Below are positions 9,209-18,599 of a stretch of DNA of 64,000 nucleotides, piece after piece; position 1 is the first letter of the stretch, and the number at the start of each line of letters is the position of its first letter. The notes under the pieces are model-generated. The model saw only the letters and a program-made list of their open reading frames with translations. It did no database searches and had not been told where the DNA came from. Source of the DNA: Neorhodopirellula lusitana (GTDB lineage: Bacteria; Planctomycetota; Planctomycetia; Pirellulales; Pirellulaceae). The position numbers and the translations under genes are program-made. Location of the stretch: NCBI RefSeq assembly GCF_900182915.1, contig NZ_FXUG01000017.1, positions 1 through 64,000 of the forward strand, read 5' to 3'.

Positions 9209-10279
9209 TTACGATTCAATTGCCTCGGTCGGCTCGGTGACTTGGATGTTGGTTGCCAAGTGCTCCAACGCCGTACGCTGGATTTCGTCGGTGGCTACAT
9301 GCTCGTCGTGTTGACGTGCAACCTTGGGATTCGCCAAGCGTCCGATGTGAACCACCGGTTCACCCGGCTGAACTGCTGGCAATGTCGTCATGCCGATCAC
9401 GATACCCGAAAACGGTGCCTCTAAGCGACTGTGTTCTTCGGTCAACAAATTGCTGTTTGACGCAATCGTTTGTCCCTTAAAGACGCTATCACCGGGTGAG
9501 ACATGCATCGACATGAATCCGCCTCGTTCGGCTCGAATCCACTTGGTTTGCTTGATAATCGCTTGATGATCGGGAACATCCGTTTCGCCGTCCATCATTT
9601 TGAGCGTCTTCAGAACATTGAACACGCCACGCAACATGCAATCGGCCACGGATGATTCCACTTTCCACACTTCACCCCCTTCGACGACGATCGTGGGGCA
9701 CCCGGCCGCAGTCGCCTCGCGGCGGAACGAACCTTTGGGGCCTTTCCCATGCAGAATGATGCCGCTGCCAAAGGCTTCGGCCAGCTTCAAACAAGTTGGA
9801 TTGTCCAGGTCGGCGCGGGCGTTGGGGAAGTTCGTTCGACGAACCGCCGCGGTGTGCAGGTCGATGCCGTAGTCGCAACGTCGGACGATGGAATCGAAAA
9901 TCACTTGCGCTAGACGCGATGCCATGCTGCCGGTCGAATTGCCGGGAAAGCAACGGTTCAGGTCACGACGGTCGGGCAGGTAGCGTGAATGACGTTCAAA
10001 TCCCAGCACGTTCAACACGGGCACCATCAGCAGCGTTCCTGCTTTGAGTTCCCAAGATGGATCAGCCAGCATGCTGCGGATCGCGCCGGTGCCGTTGAGT
10101 TCATCGCCATGCAAGGCAGCGGTGACAAACACGGTCGGACCTGGCTTCGTGGCTCGGCGTACTCGAATCGGAATCGCCACGTCACGACTACTGTAGCTTT
10201 CCGAAATCACCAACTCGGTGCTGATGGCTTCACCCGGTTGAACGTCTTGCCCAAACCAGTTTTCAGATTTTGCGTTCAT
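9209..10279 (-). CDS. Succinylglutamate desuccinylase/aspartoacylase-like zinc deacylase
   Basis: 356 residues of the AstE/AspA (M14-like) superfamily. The zinc ligands and catalytic residues are visible as ALHGDE near residue 58, DLHT near 140 and VVEGGE near 199. The C-terminal third (about 250-345) is a small beta-barrel typical of the group. Members hydrolyse N-acyl amino acids or small amide bonds; this subgroup's substrate is generally unknown. Its start overlaps the stop of the RimK gene by four bases (ATGA, 10276-10279), so the two are translationally coupled. A ligase followed by a zinc amidohydrolase suggests making and breaking the same amide, which is inference. Confidence 0.87.
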   Translation of the reverse strand: MNAKSENWFGQDVQPGEAISTELVISESYSSRDVAIPIRVRRATKPGPTVFVTAALHGDELNGTGAIRSMLADPSWELKAGTLLMVPVLNVLGFERHSRYLPDRRDLNRCFPGNSTGSMASRLAQVIFDSIVRRCDYGIDLHTAAVRRTNFPNARADLDNPTCLKLAEAFGSGIILHGKGPKGSFRREATAAGCPTIVVEGGEVWKVESSVADCMLRGVFNVLKTLKMMDGETDVPDHQAIIKQTKWIRAERGGFMSMHVSPGDSVFKGQTIASNSNLLTEEHSRLEAPFSGIVIGMTTLPAVQPGEPVVHIGRLANPKVARQHDEHVATDEIQRTALEHLATNIQVTEPTEAIES

Positions 10280-11493
10280 GAGTACTCCGGTTGCGCGTTG
10301 GCGTGAGCAACCATTTCAGGTTCCAAATGTTGCGGTTCGGGATTTCGCTTTTTGCGGGTCTTTTTGGGCACCATCGACTTCATCGCTTCTTGCTTGCCGA
10401 AACAAAGCAAACGGTCGCCCGACTCGAGAACACGAGAGACTTTGGGGTTCGGAATCACCGTTTTGCCTCGGTACAATGTCAGCACGTTGATGTCCTGATC
10501 GGCGAAGGCTGCATCCGTGATGCTCATGCCGACGAACTTCGATCCTTCGGGAATAGCTAGTTCAGAGACTGTGTAACCTTTGCTAACGGTCAGCTTTTGA
10601 CGCACATCCATTTCGGGGAAGTCGGTGTGAGCAGCACAGTAGTCGATGATCGCACCGGCAATGTCGCTTTGCGTTGCGGCCTCGATGCCCTCCAACCCAG
10701 GTGAACTATTGACTTCCATGACTTGTGGCCCGTTCTTACCTTCAAGCATATCAACGCCAGCAACTCGCAAGCCCATGATTTGTGCTGCACGTACCGCAGT
10801 CTCGCGGTACGCGTCATCAAGCTCGATGTTTTCGACCTTGCCACCGCGATGCACGTTGCTGCGAAATTCGTCGCCCTGTGCCACTCGCCGCATCGCGCCG
10901 ATCACTTGGTCGCCGATCACGAACGCTCGAACGTCGCGGCCTTTGCTCTCGGCAACGAAACCTTGGACCAACACATTCTGTTTGGCGGTTTGCAGAGTCT
11001 CGATAATTGCTTCGGCGACCTTGATGCTATCGGCCAGGATCACTCCGACACCCTGCGTGCCTTCGAGTAACTTGATGATGACGGGGGCTCCGCCGATTCT
11101 CTCGATCGCGGGAATGACGTCGGCTTTGTCACGTACGAATGTGGTGCGGGGCATGCCGATATGGTGACGGCTCAGGATTTGCATGCTGCGTAGCTTGTCA
11201 CGACTGTTGGAGATGCCGCCGGACGTGTTGGCAACAAACACGTTCATTTGTTCGAGTTGGCGAACGACCGCGGTGCCGAAGTACGTGATGCTGGCCCCAA
11301 TTCGCGGGATCACGGCGTCGTAGTCGCCCAGTGGTTTGCCCTTGTAGTACAAATCGGGTTTGCCCGATTGCAGGTCAATCGAGCACTTCAGCGTGTTGAT
11401 GACTGATGGTTTGTGCCCTCGAGACTTGGCAGCGTCCATCAAACGTCGAGTGCTATAGCAGCGGGGAGCAGTGGAGAGAATGCCGAGTTTCAT
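10276..11493 (-). CDS. RimK-like ATP-grasp amino-acid ligase with C-terminal RCK_C (TrkA-C) domain
   Basis: 405 residues from ATG 11493. The frame opens earlier, but the family's conserved start MKLGILS begins here. Residues 1-95 form the RimK N-terminal fold (Arg-Ile-Gly in VIPRIGAS). Residues 96-290 form the ATP-grasp with KLLEGTQGVGVIL, an R-A-F-V strand and metal-binding EVNSSPGLEG. Residues about 305-375 (SELAIPEGS through SGDRLLCFG) match an RCK_C domain as found in K+ transport regulators, followed by a basic tail. RimK adds glutamates to ribosomal protein S6 or makes oligoglutamate; the substrate here is not evident. RCK_C domains in other proteins bind c-di-AMP, and a c-di-AMP cyclase lies 16 kb away, so nucleotide control is possible. 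It is the first gene of a two-gene operon with the deacylase. Confidence 0.88.
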   Translation of the reverse strand: MKLGILSTAPRCYSTRRLMDAAKSRGHKPSVINTLKCSIDLQSGKPDLYYKGKPLGDYDAVIPRIGASITYFGTAVVRQLEQMNVFVANTSGGISNSRDKLRSMQILSRHHIGMPRTTFVRDKADVIPAIERIGGAPVIIKLLEGTQGVGVILADSIKVAEAIIETLQTAKQNVLVQGFVAESKGRDVRAFVIGDQVIGAMRRVAQGDEFRSNVHRGGKVENIELDDAYRETAVRAAQIMGLRVAGVDMLEGKNGPQVMEVNSSPGLEGIEAATQSDIAGAIIDYCAAHTDFPEMDVRQKLTVSKGYTVSELAIPEGSKFVGMSITDAAFADQDINVLTLYRGKTVIPNPKVSRVLESGDRLLCFGKQEAMKSMVPKKTRKKRNPEPQHLEPEMVAHANAQPEYS

Positions 11494-12142
11494 TTCAAAC
11501 AACTTGGGATGTGAGTACGGAATGTAAAATCGTGCTGCTGCATCGAAGCAGAATTCACCACGAGTTTCGCCGATCACGGCGGGTCGAAAGTCCTGGCAAG
11601 CAACGCGACTTCAGTTGGCTGTTAAACCAACGACGCTACGAGATTGAACGCAAATGCCGGGCCGAAACTGGAGTCACGTACGGAATAGGCCAAAAGCAAC
11701 GATAGTTTTCGGTAAAGCTTCTTAAGGTGGCAAAAACTTTTCCAGTCGCCATGAAATTGATTTCCAAAGCACTCGCCAAAGCTCCCCTAGCACAATCTCA
11801 TCATGGATTCCCACCGCGGGACGCGAACACCGAATAGCCAACCGGTCAGGGAAGTAACAATCGTGGCGATGCTGCAGGCGACACGATCACCTACCCCGCA
11901 AGAGAAACTCATGCACGATTCCCGGTGGCAAGTCCTCACCCGGGATCAAAAGCTGTCTCATTGGGTATGACGAACCCAACTGATTTCTTGAAGAAGAAGA
12001 AGAAGAAGCGGCCGAACTTTCCAACGATCGGATTGCGAGAAGAGCTGGGCCTTCCGATGTGCTTTGCGCCGTGGCAAATGCCTGTCTCTTGTGCAACGGC
12101 AATGGCGTCGTCCGAAGCGGAATCCGCTTCGAGTTTCCGCTA
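11494..12142. other. 649-base gap upstream of rimK, no gene seen
   Basis: This stretch lies between the rimK start and the 3' end of the CorC-like gene, both on the minus strand. It holds an (AAG)6 tract at 11991-12008 and a degenerate hairpin-repeat-like patch near 11585-11645. I see no frame with coding character; the long minus-strand frame running through it mostly shadows the CorC-like gene. The rimK promoter should be in the right-hand neighbourhood of 11500-11600. Confidence 0.5.
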
Positions 12143-13450
12143 CTACACTTGAACCCTAATTCGGACCTTCGTGGCGCTGTCATGTTTGATCTCAAGAATT
12201 TCGGCCGTGGCTCCTTCCAATTCGATCTTGTCGCCTTGGGTGAGGATCTTCTGATTGCATTCGGTGAGCAAACCACTGATCGTGTCGGCGTCGTTGGATT
12301 CAAGAAGAGGTATCGACATGCTTTGTCGGGCTTCTTCCAGCGGTGTCGTACCACAAACGATGAACTCCCCCGATCCTTCCGGAACAATGTTGGGTTCGGA
12401 CACATCAAACTCATCATCCACATCGCCAACGATCATTTCCAAAACATTTTCCAGAGTCACCATGCCGGTGATCGTGCCGTATTCATCAATCACGAAAGCC
12501 ATTAACTGATGAGTGGCCTGGAAGTGCCGAAGGACGCGACTGATCGGCATCGTTTCAGGCACCTTCTTGGGTGGCCGCATGATTGTTTTGACGTCGAAGT
12601 CGGCGTCGGAGTCGGGCACAGTCAACAGGTCCTTGATGTGGACAACTCCTAAAACCTTATCGAGCGAGCGATCACAGACGGGGTACCGAGTGTGCTTCGT
12701 CGTTCGCACCAGTTCCCGCAACACGGCGACGGGCTCGTGAACATCAAAGAAATCAACATCGCCTCGTGGTAGCATCACACGTCGAACAATCAAGTCATCG
12801 AACTCAAACACATTGTTGATGAGTTTGTGTTCACTGCGGGAGAGGTTCCCGTGCACGTGTGCCTCTCGCAACAGTGCTCGGATTTCTTCTTCCGTGTTGA
12901 CCGAGTCATGATCGGATGCACCAGTGATGCCGACCAGTCGCAGCAGAAACGCCGTGACGATGTTTAAAACCGTCAGGAATGGAAACAGGATCACATAGAA
13001 GAATTTCAGCGGTGCGGCACACCACAACAACATTTGCTCAGGCCGGCGGATCGCGAAGATCTTCGGGAACTGTTCGCCGACGACCAGGTGCAACCCGGTA
13101 ATCGCGGTGAACGCGAGTGCAAAGCCGAGGATGTGAATGATCCGTTCATCCGTAACACCCACCCACCCCAGAACGGGTTCCACCAGTGCGGCAAACGCGG
13201 GCTCACCCACCCAACCGAGCGCTAATGACGCCATGGTGATCCCAAGCTGACAGGCCGAAAGGGACTCATCGAGCCGTTTCGCCAACCAGCTTGCAGTACC
13301 CGCAAAGGGTTTTCCATCGTTGCGAAGTTGTTCGATCCGAGAAATGCGAACTTTGACGAGGGCAAACTCAGCGGCCACGAAGAAGCCGTTCAAGACGATC
13401 AGCCCCACTGCAATCGCGAGATAGAGAAGAGTCTGGGATAGGTCGGACAT
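12143..13450 (-). CDS. CorC/HlyC-family (CNNM) DUF21-CBS membrane protein
   Basis: 435 residues. A DUF21 membrane domain with about four helices (1-190) starts with LNGFFVAAEFALVKVR and contains a GWVGEPAF motif. A pair of CBS domains (about 205-330) follows, with VMLPRGDVDFFD and KDLL as landmarks and the common GMVTLENVLEMIVGDV ending. A transporter-associated CorC_HlyC domain closes the chain (about 345-430). The family includes Mg2+/Co2+ efflux or Na+-coupled Mg2+ exporters such as CorC, MpfA and CNNM. Adenine nucleotides bind the CBS pair in characterised members. It lies 3' of the SLC12-like permease on the same strand, separated by a palindromic repeat pair. Confidence 0.93.
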   Translation of the reverse strand: MSDLSQTLLYLAIAVGLIVLNGFFVAAEFALVKVRISRIEQLRNDGKPFAGTASWLAKRLDESLSACQLGITMASLALGWVGEPAFAALVEPVLGWVGVTDERIIHILGFALAFTAITGLHLVVGEQFPKIFAIRRPEQMLLWCAAPLKFFYVILFPFLTVLNIVTAFLLRLVGITGASDHDSVNTEEEIRALLREAHVHGNLSRSEHKLINNVFEFDDLIVRRVMLPRGDVDFFDVHEPVAVLRELVRTTKHTRYPVCDRSLDKVLGVVHIKDLLTVPDSDADFDVKTIMRPPKKVPETMPISRVLRHFQATHQLMAFVIDEYGTITGMVTLENVLEMIVGDVDDEFDVSEPNIVPEGSGEFIVCGTTPLEEARQSMSIPLLESNDADTISGLLTECNQKILTQGDKIELEGATAEILEIKHDSATKVRIRVQV

Positions 13451-13475
13451 GGAAGTGTTTGAGTTGTTTGATGGA

Positions 13476-13545
13476 AGCGGAACTCGCCAAGAGTTTCGGT
13501 GGATGGGGTGGCACAGGGACTCCGAAAGTCTTGGCGACTTCCGCT
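13476..13545. repeat. Hairpin repeat family, inverted pair (copy B)
   Basis: Two 24-base units in opposite orientation, 13476-13499 and 13522-13545, matching at 22 of 24 positions. The left unit has core AACTC-GCCAA-GAGTT and the right one AAGTC-GCCAA-GACTT on its own strand. The only two differences keep the small inner stem paired. The pair fills the gap between the permease stop and the CorC-like start. Confidence 0.8.
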
Positions 13546-13555
13546 ACGATGCAGC

Positions 13556-15805
13556 TTAGCTTTCGAGCGTCATGCCGCCTGCACTGTCGACCATGATGAT
13601 GCGAGGCAGATCGCCTGCGAGTGCTTCGAGTGATTCGTACATCGCGATTTCCTGACCCTCCTCTGGTGTTTGGAACCCAAGCAAGACCAGCGAGGCATTT
13701 CGCGAGGTGGACTGGATCACGCTCGCCACAGGCTCGTCCGACACCACCACTTCGGACTGAAATTGAATACGGGCGGACGCCGCAAGTTCATCCATGTGCT
13801 TGTCGATTTCGGCTTTCGCTTGTTCGTTTTGAATCACGCGAAGAACACGGACTTTGTTCCCACGCCAATCAGGATTTCGGTGCATTAGGTGCGCCAGCAG
13901 CAACATCAGCTCTCCGTTGGCCATGCCTCGCCACCACACGTCGATGGTCCCGCGTGGAACTCGCCAATGTTCGGCGATATCGGTCGTGTCGGTCTTGTCA
14001 GCTTCCTCAACATCGCTTCGATGCGATAGAAACCTTGCCGCCAAAATGCTGCGTTTAGTGCGCGCGATCAGGCGCACGGTCGCACCAAACGAATCAGCCT
14101 TCGATGCGTCTCGCGGCCATCCCAGCAGCACCGTGTTGGGACGAAGGCCGCCGATGCCGTGACATTGCACAAGCGATTCGATGCCATCGGATAGGTATTG
14201 TCCGCAAGCGACCGCTGGAAACGCATCAAGTTCTTCGCGGATGATGAAGCTGCGAAGTGATTTCTCGTACCGATCCCGCTGGTCGGCAAGTTCTTCCAAG
14301 TCCCCCGTAACGACGTGTGCCAAGGTCAAGATGCCGTGCCCGGACGTCAGCCAGTGGCCGTAAATCGGAATGTGAGGTCGCGTCCAACCAGTACCACTGA
14401 GTGCCATCACAATCGGACGCCAGTTTTTGGGGTGATAGACTTCGTCTTCGAGTTTCAACAGCGCCTTTCGTGCTCTCTCAAAAATCATTCCGCTTTGCAG
14501 GTCACCCCAGCGAGCTTCCACTTCCTTGGACCGAATGAACCAGTAGATCGCCGCGATGAACAACAACGAAATCGTTGCCCACAACCAATTGATCAAAAAC
14601 ATCACCCCAAAACACCCGATCATGCCCAGCAGGGATGTGATCCAGTGCGAGTAACGGAACGTGGGGCGATAGCTAGGGTTTTTGGTGATCGATTCATAAA
14701 ACGTCGCCAGGTTCAGAAGGCCGTAGGTAATCATGAAGAACATCGTGATAATCGGCGCGATCGCGTTGAGGTCGCCAAACACGATGCAGACCTGTGCGAT
14801 CACGAACGTCAACACGGTGGCTCGGCGAGGTTCGTTGCTAAGCCCGCTGCCCGCGCCAAAGAATTTGATCGACTTGAAAATTTCGTCGCGGGCGAACGCT
14901 TGCAGGATTCGCGGTGCCCCCATCATGCTGCCAAGTGCGGACGACAGCGTTGCCGCGAACACGCCTGCGGTAATCAGCACGGGCCAAACGGCGATGTCCC
15001 GAATGATCATGTTGTTGCCAATCAGTTCCGTTGCCGGGCGAGCGCATCCCAGCAGCACTGCCTGCGACAGATAGATCACACCGGTGAAAATGACCGCCGC
15101 CAAGGTTCCCGTCGGAATCGACTTGGACGGGGTGGCCAAATCGCCTGACATGTTGGCACCGGCCATGATTCCGGTGACGGCGGGGAAGAACAATGCGAAC
15201 ATCGTGAACGTGTTGTCGCCGTCCAAGAACGATGGCTTCAAATTCGCTTGCAGGTATTCAGGATTGAAGTCGGCGATCGCACCGACGTAGAACGACGCCA
15301 AAGCCGCTGCCAAAATCGCAAGAATGAAATACTGAACCTTGATCGTCCAACCGGCTCCGACGTAAACGCAAACGAAGGTAACAAGGTTCACAAGCGTCGA
15401 GATTGCCATCGCGTGGTCGGCAAGCGAAGGGAACGTTGCAGCCAACGCTTCGCTAAAACCGATGATGTACATCGCTACCGAGATCGCCTGGGCAGCAAAG
15501 AAGAGCACCCCGATCGCACCGCCGAACTCAACACCTAGCGAACGAGAGATCAGGTAGTAGGCACCGCCACCTTTGACCCGTGTATTGCTGGCGATGGCTG
15601 ACAACGAGAGTGTCGTTAGCGTCGTGATAGTTTTCGCGGCCAGCACGATGAGGACAGCGGTGATGACGCCCGATTGCCCGACCACTTGGCCGAACCGCAA
15701 GAACATGATGACGCCCAGAATAGTGAGCGTGCAAGGCGTAAAGACACCGCCGAAAGTACCGAATTTCATCGGTGTTTTTGCTTCGGGTGGAGAGCCAATC
15801 GCCAT
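13556..15805 (-). CDS. SLC12-like amino acid/cation-chloride cotransporter family permease
   Basis: 749 residues from ATG 15805 (a TTG codon just precedes it). About 12 transmembrane helices occupy residues 12-430. The first carries FGTFGGVFTPCTLTILGVIMF, close to the APC/SLC12 first helix, and the GGGAYYLISRSLG and GANMSGDL stretches fit the Na-K-Cl/K-Cl cotransporter branch. A soluble C-terminal domain (about 440-749) resembles the cytosolic half of SLC12 proteins. Bacterial members are poorly studied; K+, Cl- or amino-acid transport are all possible, and I cannot choose. It is flanked on both sides by pairs of hairpin repeats and may be transcribed with the CorC-like gene. Confidence 0.85.
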   Translation of the reverse strand: MAIGSPPEAKTPMKFGTFGGVFTPCTLTILGVIMFLRFGQVVGQSGVITAVLIVLAAKTITTLTTLSLSAIASNTRVKGGGAYYLISRSLGVEFGGAIGVLFFAAQAISVAMYIIGFSEALAATFPSLADHAMAISTLVNLVTFVCVYVGAGWTIKVQYFILAILAAALASFYVGAIADFNPEYLQANLKPSFLDGDNTFTMFALFFPAVTGIMAGANMSGDLATPSKSIPTGTLAAVIFTGVIYLSQAVLLGCARPATELIGNNMIIRDIAVWPVLITAGVFAATLSSALGSMMGAPRILQAFARDEIFKSIKFFGAGSGLSNEPRRATVLTFVIAQVCIVFGDLNAIAPIITMFFMITYGLLNLATFYESITKNPSYRPTFRYSHWITSLLGMIGCFGVMFLINWLWATISLLFIAAIYWFIRSKEVEARWGDLQSGMIFERARKALLKLEDEVYHPKNWRPIVMALSGTGWTRPHIPIYGHWLTSGHGILTLAHVVTGDLEELADQRDRYEKSLRSFIIREELDAFPAVACGQYLSDGIESLVQCHGIGGLRPNTVLLGWPRDASKADSFGATVRLIARTKRSILAARFLSHRSDVEEADKTDTTDIAEHWRVPRGTIDVWWRGMANGELMLLLAHLMHRNPDWRGNKVRVLRVIQNEQAKAEIDKHMDELAASARIQFQSEVVVSDEPVASVIQSTSRNASLVLLGFQTPEEGQEIAMYESLEALAGDLPRIIMVDSAGGMTLES

Positions 15806-15830
15806 CAAGTGTTTTCGTTAAGAAGAGTGC

Positions 15831-15905
15831 AGCGGAAGCCGTGTCGGTTTTCGGCATTGGGATGCGTGGGGACAAGGAAGCCCGAAAGTTATGCCGACTT
15901 TCGCT
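15831..15905. repeat. Hairpin repeat family, inverted pair (copy J)
   Basis: Units at 15831-15854 and, inverted, 15882-15905. The left core is AAGCC-GTGTC-GGTTT, which still pairs if one G-T wobble is allowed. The right unit keeps four of five inner pairs. It sits between the permease start and the DksA-like stop. Confidence 0.65.
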
Positions 15906-15922
15906 ACGAGGCGAGCAGGAAG

Positions 15923-16246
15923 CTAGATGCAAGCGGTGCAGGTTTTTGCATACGGAACTGCGTCTAAACGTTCCGCAGGGATCGCCTTCTTGCATCGAGA
16001 GCAAACGCCATAGGTGCCTTTGTCGATGCGGCCAATCGCTTCACGAATTTCGGTAATCTCTTTGACAGCGATATTGCCTAGCGTTGCCAGCACCTCGTCG
16101 TCCTCCATTTCGGTCGCCCGCTCTTCCCAGTCAGTGTCGCCCGGCTCACTGAGTTCAGAGTCAATGCCTTGGGCTCGTTTCATCAAATGATCCAGCCTGG
16201 TTTGCAGTTCGGCGCGGATGGAATCATGCTTGGTGTGGTTCGTCAT
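15923..16246 (-). CDS. DksA/TraR-type zinc-finger protein
   Basis: 107 residues from ATG 16246 (the frame opens 14 codons earlier, but MTNHTKHD is the more usual start). An N-terminal helical pair holds an acidic region (DWEERATEMEDDEV), and the C-terminal four-cysteine zinc finger reads CSRCKKAIP through CTACI. DksA-family proteins enter the RNA polymerase secondary channel and, with ppGpp, tune transcription; short members of this class are common in planctomycetes. The protein ends two residues after the last cysteine, shorter than classical DksA. It stands alone between the nitrilase fusion and the permease. Confidence 0.88.
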   Translation of the reverse strand: MTNHTKHDSIRAELQTRLDHLMKRAQGIDSELSEPGDTDWEERATEMEDDEVLATLGNIAVKEITEIREAIGRIDKGTYGVCSRCKKAIPAERLDAVPYAKTCTACI

Positions 16247-16303
16247 GGTGGATGCTTTGGTGTTTGATAGGGAAACTGAACTTGTCACATACCAGCGAAA
16301 GGA

Positions 16304-17902
16304 TCAGTCGCGCAGGTACGACACTTCGTACAGATCGGTGCGACGGTCTTTCCAATTCGTCACGCTACCACGTTCGCGATGACGGCGAAGAAGTTCCAGA
16401 TCCACATCGTGGATGATGATTGTTTCAATGTTTGCATTTGCTTCGGTTCCGATACCGTCACGTGGGAACGTGACGTCGTTGGGCGTCAGAATTGCGGACT
16501 GGGCGTAATGAATGTCCGCGTTCTCAACGAACGGTAGGTTGCCGGTACAACCGGCGATAGCGACATAGACATCGTTTTCGACGCAACGAGCGGCCGCACA
16601 GAGCCGGACTCGTTGGTATCCGCTTCGAGTGTCGGTATTGAACGGCACAAAGATGATGTCGGCACCTTGCTGAGCCGCCAGCCGACCGAGTTCTGGGAAC
16701 TCACTGTCGTAACAAACCTGGATCGCAACTTTGCCGCAATCCGTGTCAAAGACTTCCATCGCTGGACCGCCCTCAACGCCCCACCAACTTTGTTCGCTCG
16801 GCGTGATATGCAACTTGTACTGCTTGTCGATTCGTCCATCGCGGTGGAACAAAAACGCAACGTTGTAAAGCCGCTCGTCTTCGACCACAAAGTGCGAACC
16901 GCCGATGATGTTGGTGTCGAACTTGACGGCCAGATCACCCATCAGATCCAGAATCCTAGGCGTGTATTCGGCGAGTTTCCGCGCCGCTTCGCCGGGACGT
17001 AACGCAGGGATGATCGACAGCAACTGGGTCGAAAACAGTTCTGGGAACAACACAAAGTCGCATTTGTAGTCACCCGCCACGTCGGCGAAATATCGAATCT
17101 GCGACGCGAATTCATCAAAGTCTTTGATCGACCGCATTTGGTACTGGACCGCGCCGATGCGAACCGGGCGAACGGTTCGTCGGTAGCGTCGCTTACTCTC
17201 GGCGGTGTAGTCCAGGTTCCGCCATTCCAGGAATGTGGCGTAACCACAACTTTCAACGTCAGACGGCAGGTAGTTGCTTAGTAAACCTTGCAGCGTGAAT
17301 CCGTTAGCGATCTGAACGCTCAGCACCGGATCGAAGATAGATTTATTGGTCACCCGATCGATGTATTCGGACGCCTTCATCGTGCCGGCGTACTTGTGAT
17401 AGCCCGGAATGCGACCACCGACAATCATTTGCTCGATGTTTCGGCTGCGGCATAGTTCACGACGGGCGTCGTAGAGCCTGCGTGAGAGTCGTAATCCGCG
17501 AAATTCGGGATCGACCATGATCTCGATGCCGTAAAGCGTATCGCCCTTGGGCTTGTGATTGCGGATGTAACCGGCATCGGCGATCTTCTTCCAATTGCAC
17601 CATTCCAGCTCATCGTCGTAGTCCAGCATCACGCTGCTACTACTGGCAACGACCCGTCCATCGCACTCGACAACAATTTGGCCCTCAGGAAAGTGTCTCA
17701 GTTTGCTCTCGATCTGATCGCGGTCCCAAGGTTCCATCTCACCGAAGCACTTTTTGGCAATTGCAACAATCGAGTCGTAATCTTCGATTCGCATGGGTCG
17801 AACGATCAGCTCCCTCTCAAATCCGGAAACGTCAAAGTTGGGTTCGGCGGCGTCGGATGAATCGGTCAGTAGAACGTGGGGCGATGAGTTGGGCTCGGCC
17901 AT
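16304..17902 (-). CDS. GNAT acetyltransferase-nitrilase (carbon-nitrogen hydrolase) fusion
   Basis: 532 residues. The GNAT domain spans about 31-230 with the acetyl-CoA loop region around [13 protein letters not shown]. The nitrilase domain spans about 246-515 with the catalytic triad visible: Glu288 in FPELF, Lys363 in YKLHIT and Cys397 in [10 protein letters not shown]. The same fusion is widespread (B. subtilis YhcX is an example), but its substrate is not established. The nitrilase half should hydrolyse a C-N bond in an amide or N-carbamoyl compound, and the GNAT half may transfer an acyl group. No obvious operon partner is present. The DksA-like gene follows after about 55 bases. Confidence 0.92.
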   Translation of the reverse strand: MAEPNSSPHVLLTDSSDAAEPNFDVSGFERELIVRPMRIEDYDSIVAIAKKCFGEMEPWDRDQIESKLRHFPEGQIVVECDGRVVASSSSVMLDYDDELEWCNWKKIADAGYIRNHKPKGDTLYGIEIMVDPEFRGLRLSRRLYDARRELCRSRNIEQMIVGGRIPGYHKYAGTMKASEYIDRVTNKSIFDPVLSVQIANGFTLQGLLSNYLPSDVESCGYATFLEWRNLDYTAESKRRYRRTVRPVRIGAVQYQMRSIKDFDEFASQIRYFADVAGDYKCDFVLFPELFSTQLLSIIPALRPGEAARKLAEYTPRILDLMGDLAVKFDTNIIGGSHFVVEDERLYNVAFLFHRDGRIDKQYKLHITPSEQSWWGVEGGPAMEVFDTDCGKVAIQVCYDSEFPELGRLAAQQGADIIFVPFNTDTRSGYQRVRLCAAARCVENDVYVAIAGCTGNLPFVENADIHYAQSAILTPNDVTFPRDGIGTEANANIETIIIHDVDLELLRRHRERGSVTNWKDRRTDLYEVSYLRD

Positions 17903-18131
17903 CAGGGACTTTTCGACGAAGGTTGATTGTGAAAGACTGCAGTGGTCGCAACGACCTATGATCTGCAGCTATTTCGAGACTCAATGTCACGCCAAACCTC
18001 AGTACACTTAGCGTGCCAGAACGCCAATCCAGATAGCGAATAAGCACCAAACCACCTATCCCGTGACTATTGCGTTGGGTGAGCTGAAAAGAATGTTGCT
18101 ATGACTGGAAACTAATTTGCCAGCTCACACG

Positions 18132-18488
18132 CTAAGTATTCAAACGCAGCTGTCGAAGTCGATTGCGGAGCGTCGGGCGGCTGATTCCCAATCGACTGCT
18201 CGCTTCGCTGATGTTTCCGCCGGTCTGAGTGAGCACGAAGTCAATCAACACCCGGTCGACCCGCTCATGGATATCTTCCAGGATCGTTTGCGATCCCCCG
18301 GTGAACCGTTGCCGAATCTCCTCAATCAACTCTTCTTGCCAGGGATCAAGCGTCAGCGACTCCCGTCCCCTTGATTCAGGGCTCGAGGACCGGGAGGAAG
18401 GAGTGCTTGATAGGTCATCGCGTGGTTGCATGGAAGCATGCCATAAGAACCGATCCAGGAACCGATCAGTCAAAGGAAACCCGTCCAA
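18132..18488 (-). CDS. Stand-alone Fis-type DNA-binding protein
   Basis: 118 residues. The C-terminal 45 form a Fis/NtrC helix-turn-helix (GGNISEASSRLGISRPTLRN), preceded by a Ser/Pro-rich linker. It closely resembles the DNA-binding end of the sigma-54 regulator at 32910-34367, where the same place reads AGNISESATRLGISRPTLRN, so one may derive from the other. No receiver or AAA+ domain is present, so it would bind DNA without activating sigma-54 polymerase itself. The start could be Met20 instead of Met1. It lies downstream of the ATP-grasp/alpha-E/transglutaminase operon on the same strand and may regulate it, which is inference. Confidence 0.8.
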   Translation of the reverse strand: MDGFPLTDRFLDRFLWHASMQPRDDLSSTPSSRSSSPESRGRESLTLDPWQEELIEEIRQRFTGGSQTILEDIHERVDRVLIDFVLTQTGGNISEASSRLGISRPTLRNRLRQLRLNT

Positions 18489-18540
18489 AAGAAGGTCGAG
18501 TCGTCAAAAGTCGAAAGCGAATCCCGTGCCGAAACCTGAT

Positions 18541-18564
18541 AGCAGAAGTCGCCAAGACTTTCGG
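18541..18564 (+). repeat. Hairpin repeat family, single unit (copy C)
   Basis: A consensus unit with perfect core AAGTC-GCCAA-GACTT followed by TCGG, between the transglutaminase stop and the Fis-like start. Confidence 0.75.
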
Positions 18565-18599
18565 CAGTTCAACACCTTATGCACGCCTAAGCCGACAAC

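Noticed and set aside
11991-12008. (AAG)6 tract as a phase-variation site
   Set aside because: It lies in no coding frame I trust and its distance from any start codon makes a switch unlikely.
11887-12429. 180-residue minus-strand frame
   Set aside because: Its first part only shadows the CorC-like gene in another frame, and the remainder is Ser/Arg-rich without any pattern.
14315-15148. 277-residue plus-strand frame
   Set aside because: It runs antisense through the SLC12-like gene and is rich in Arg, Gln and His, typical of a shadow frame in this GC range.
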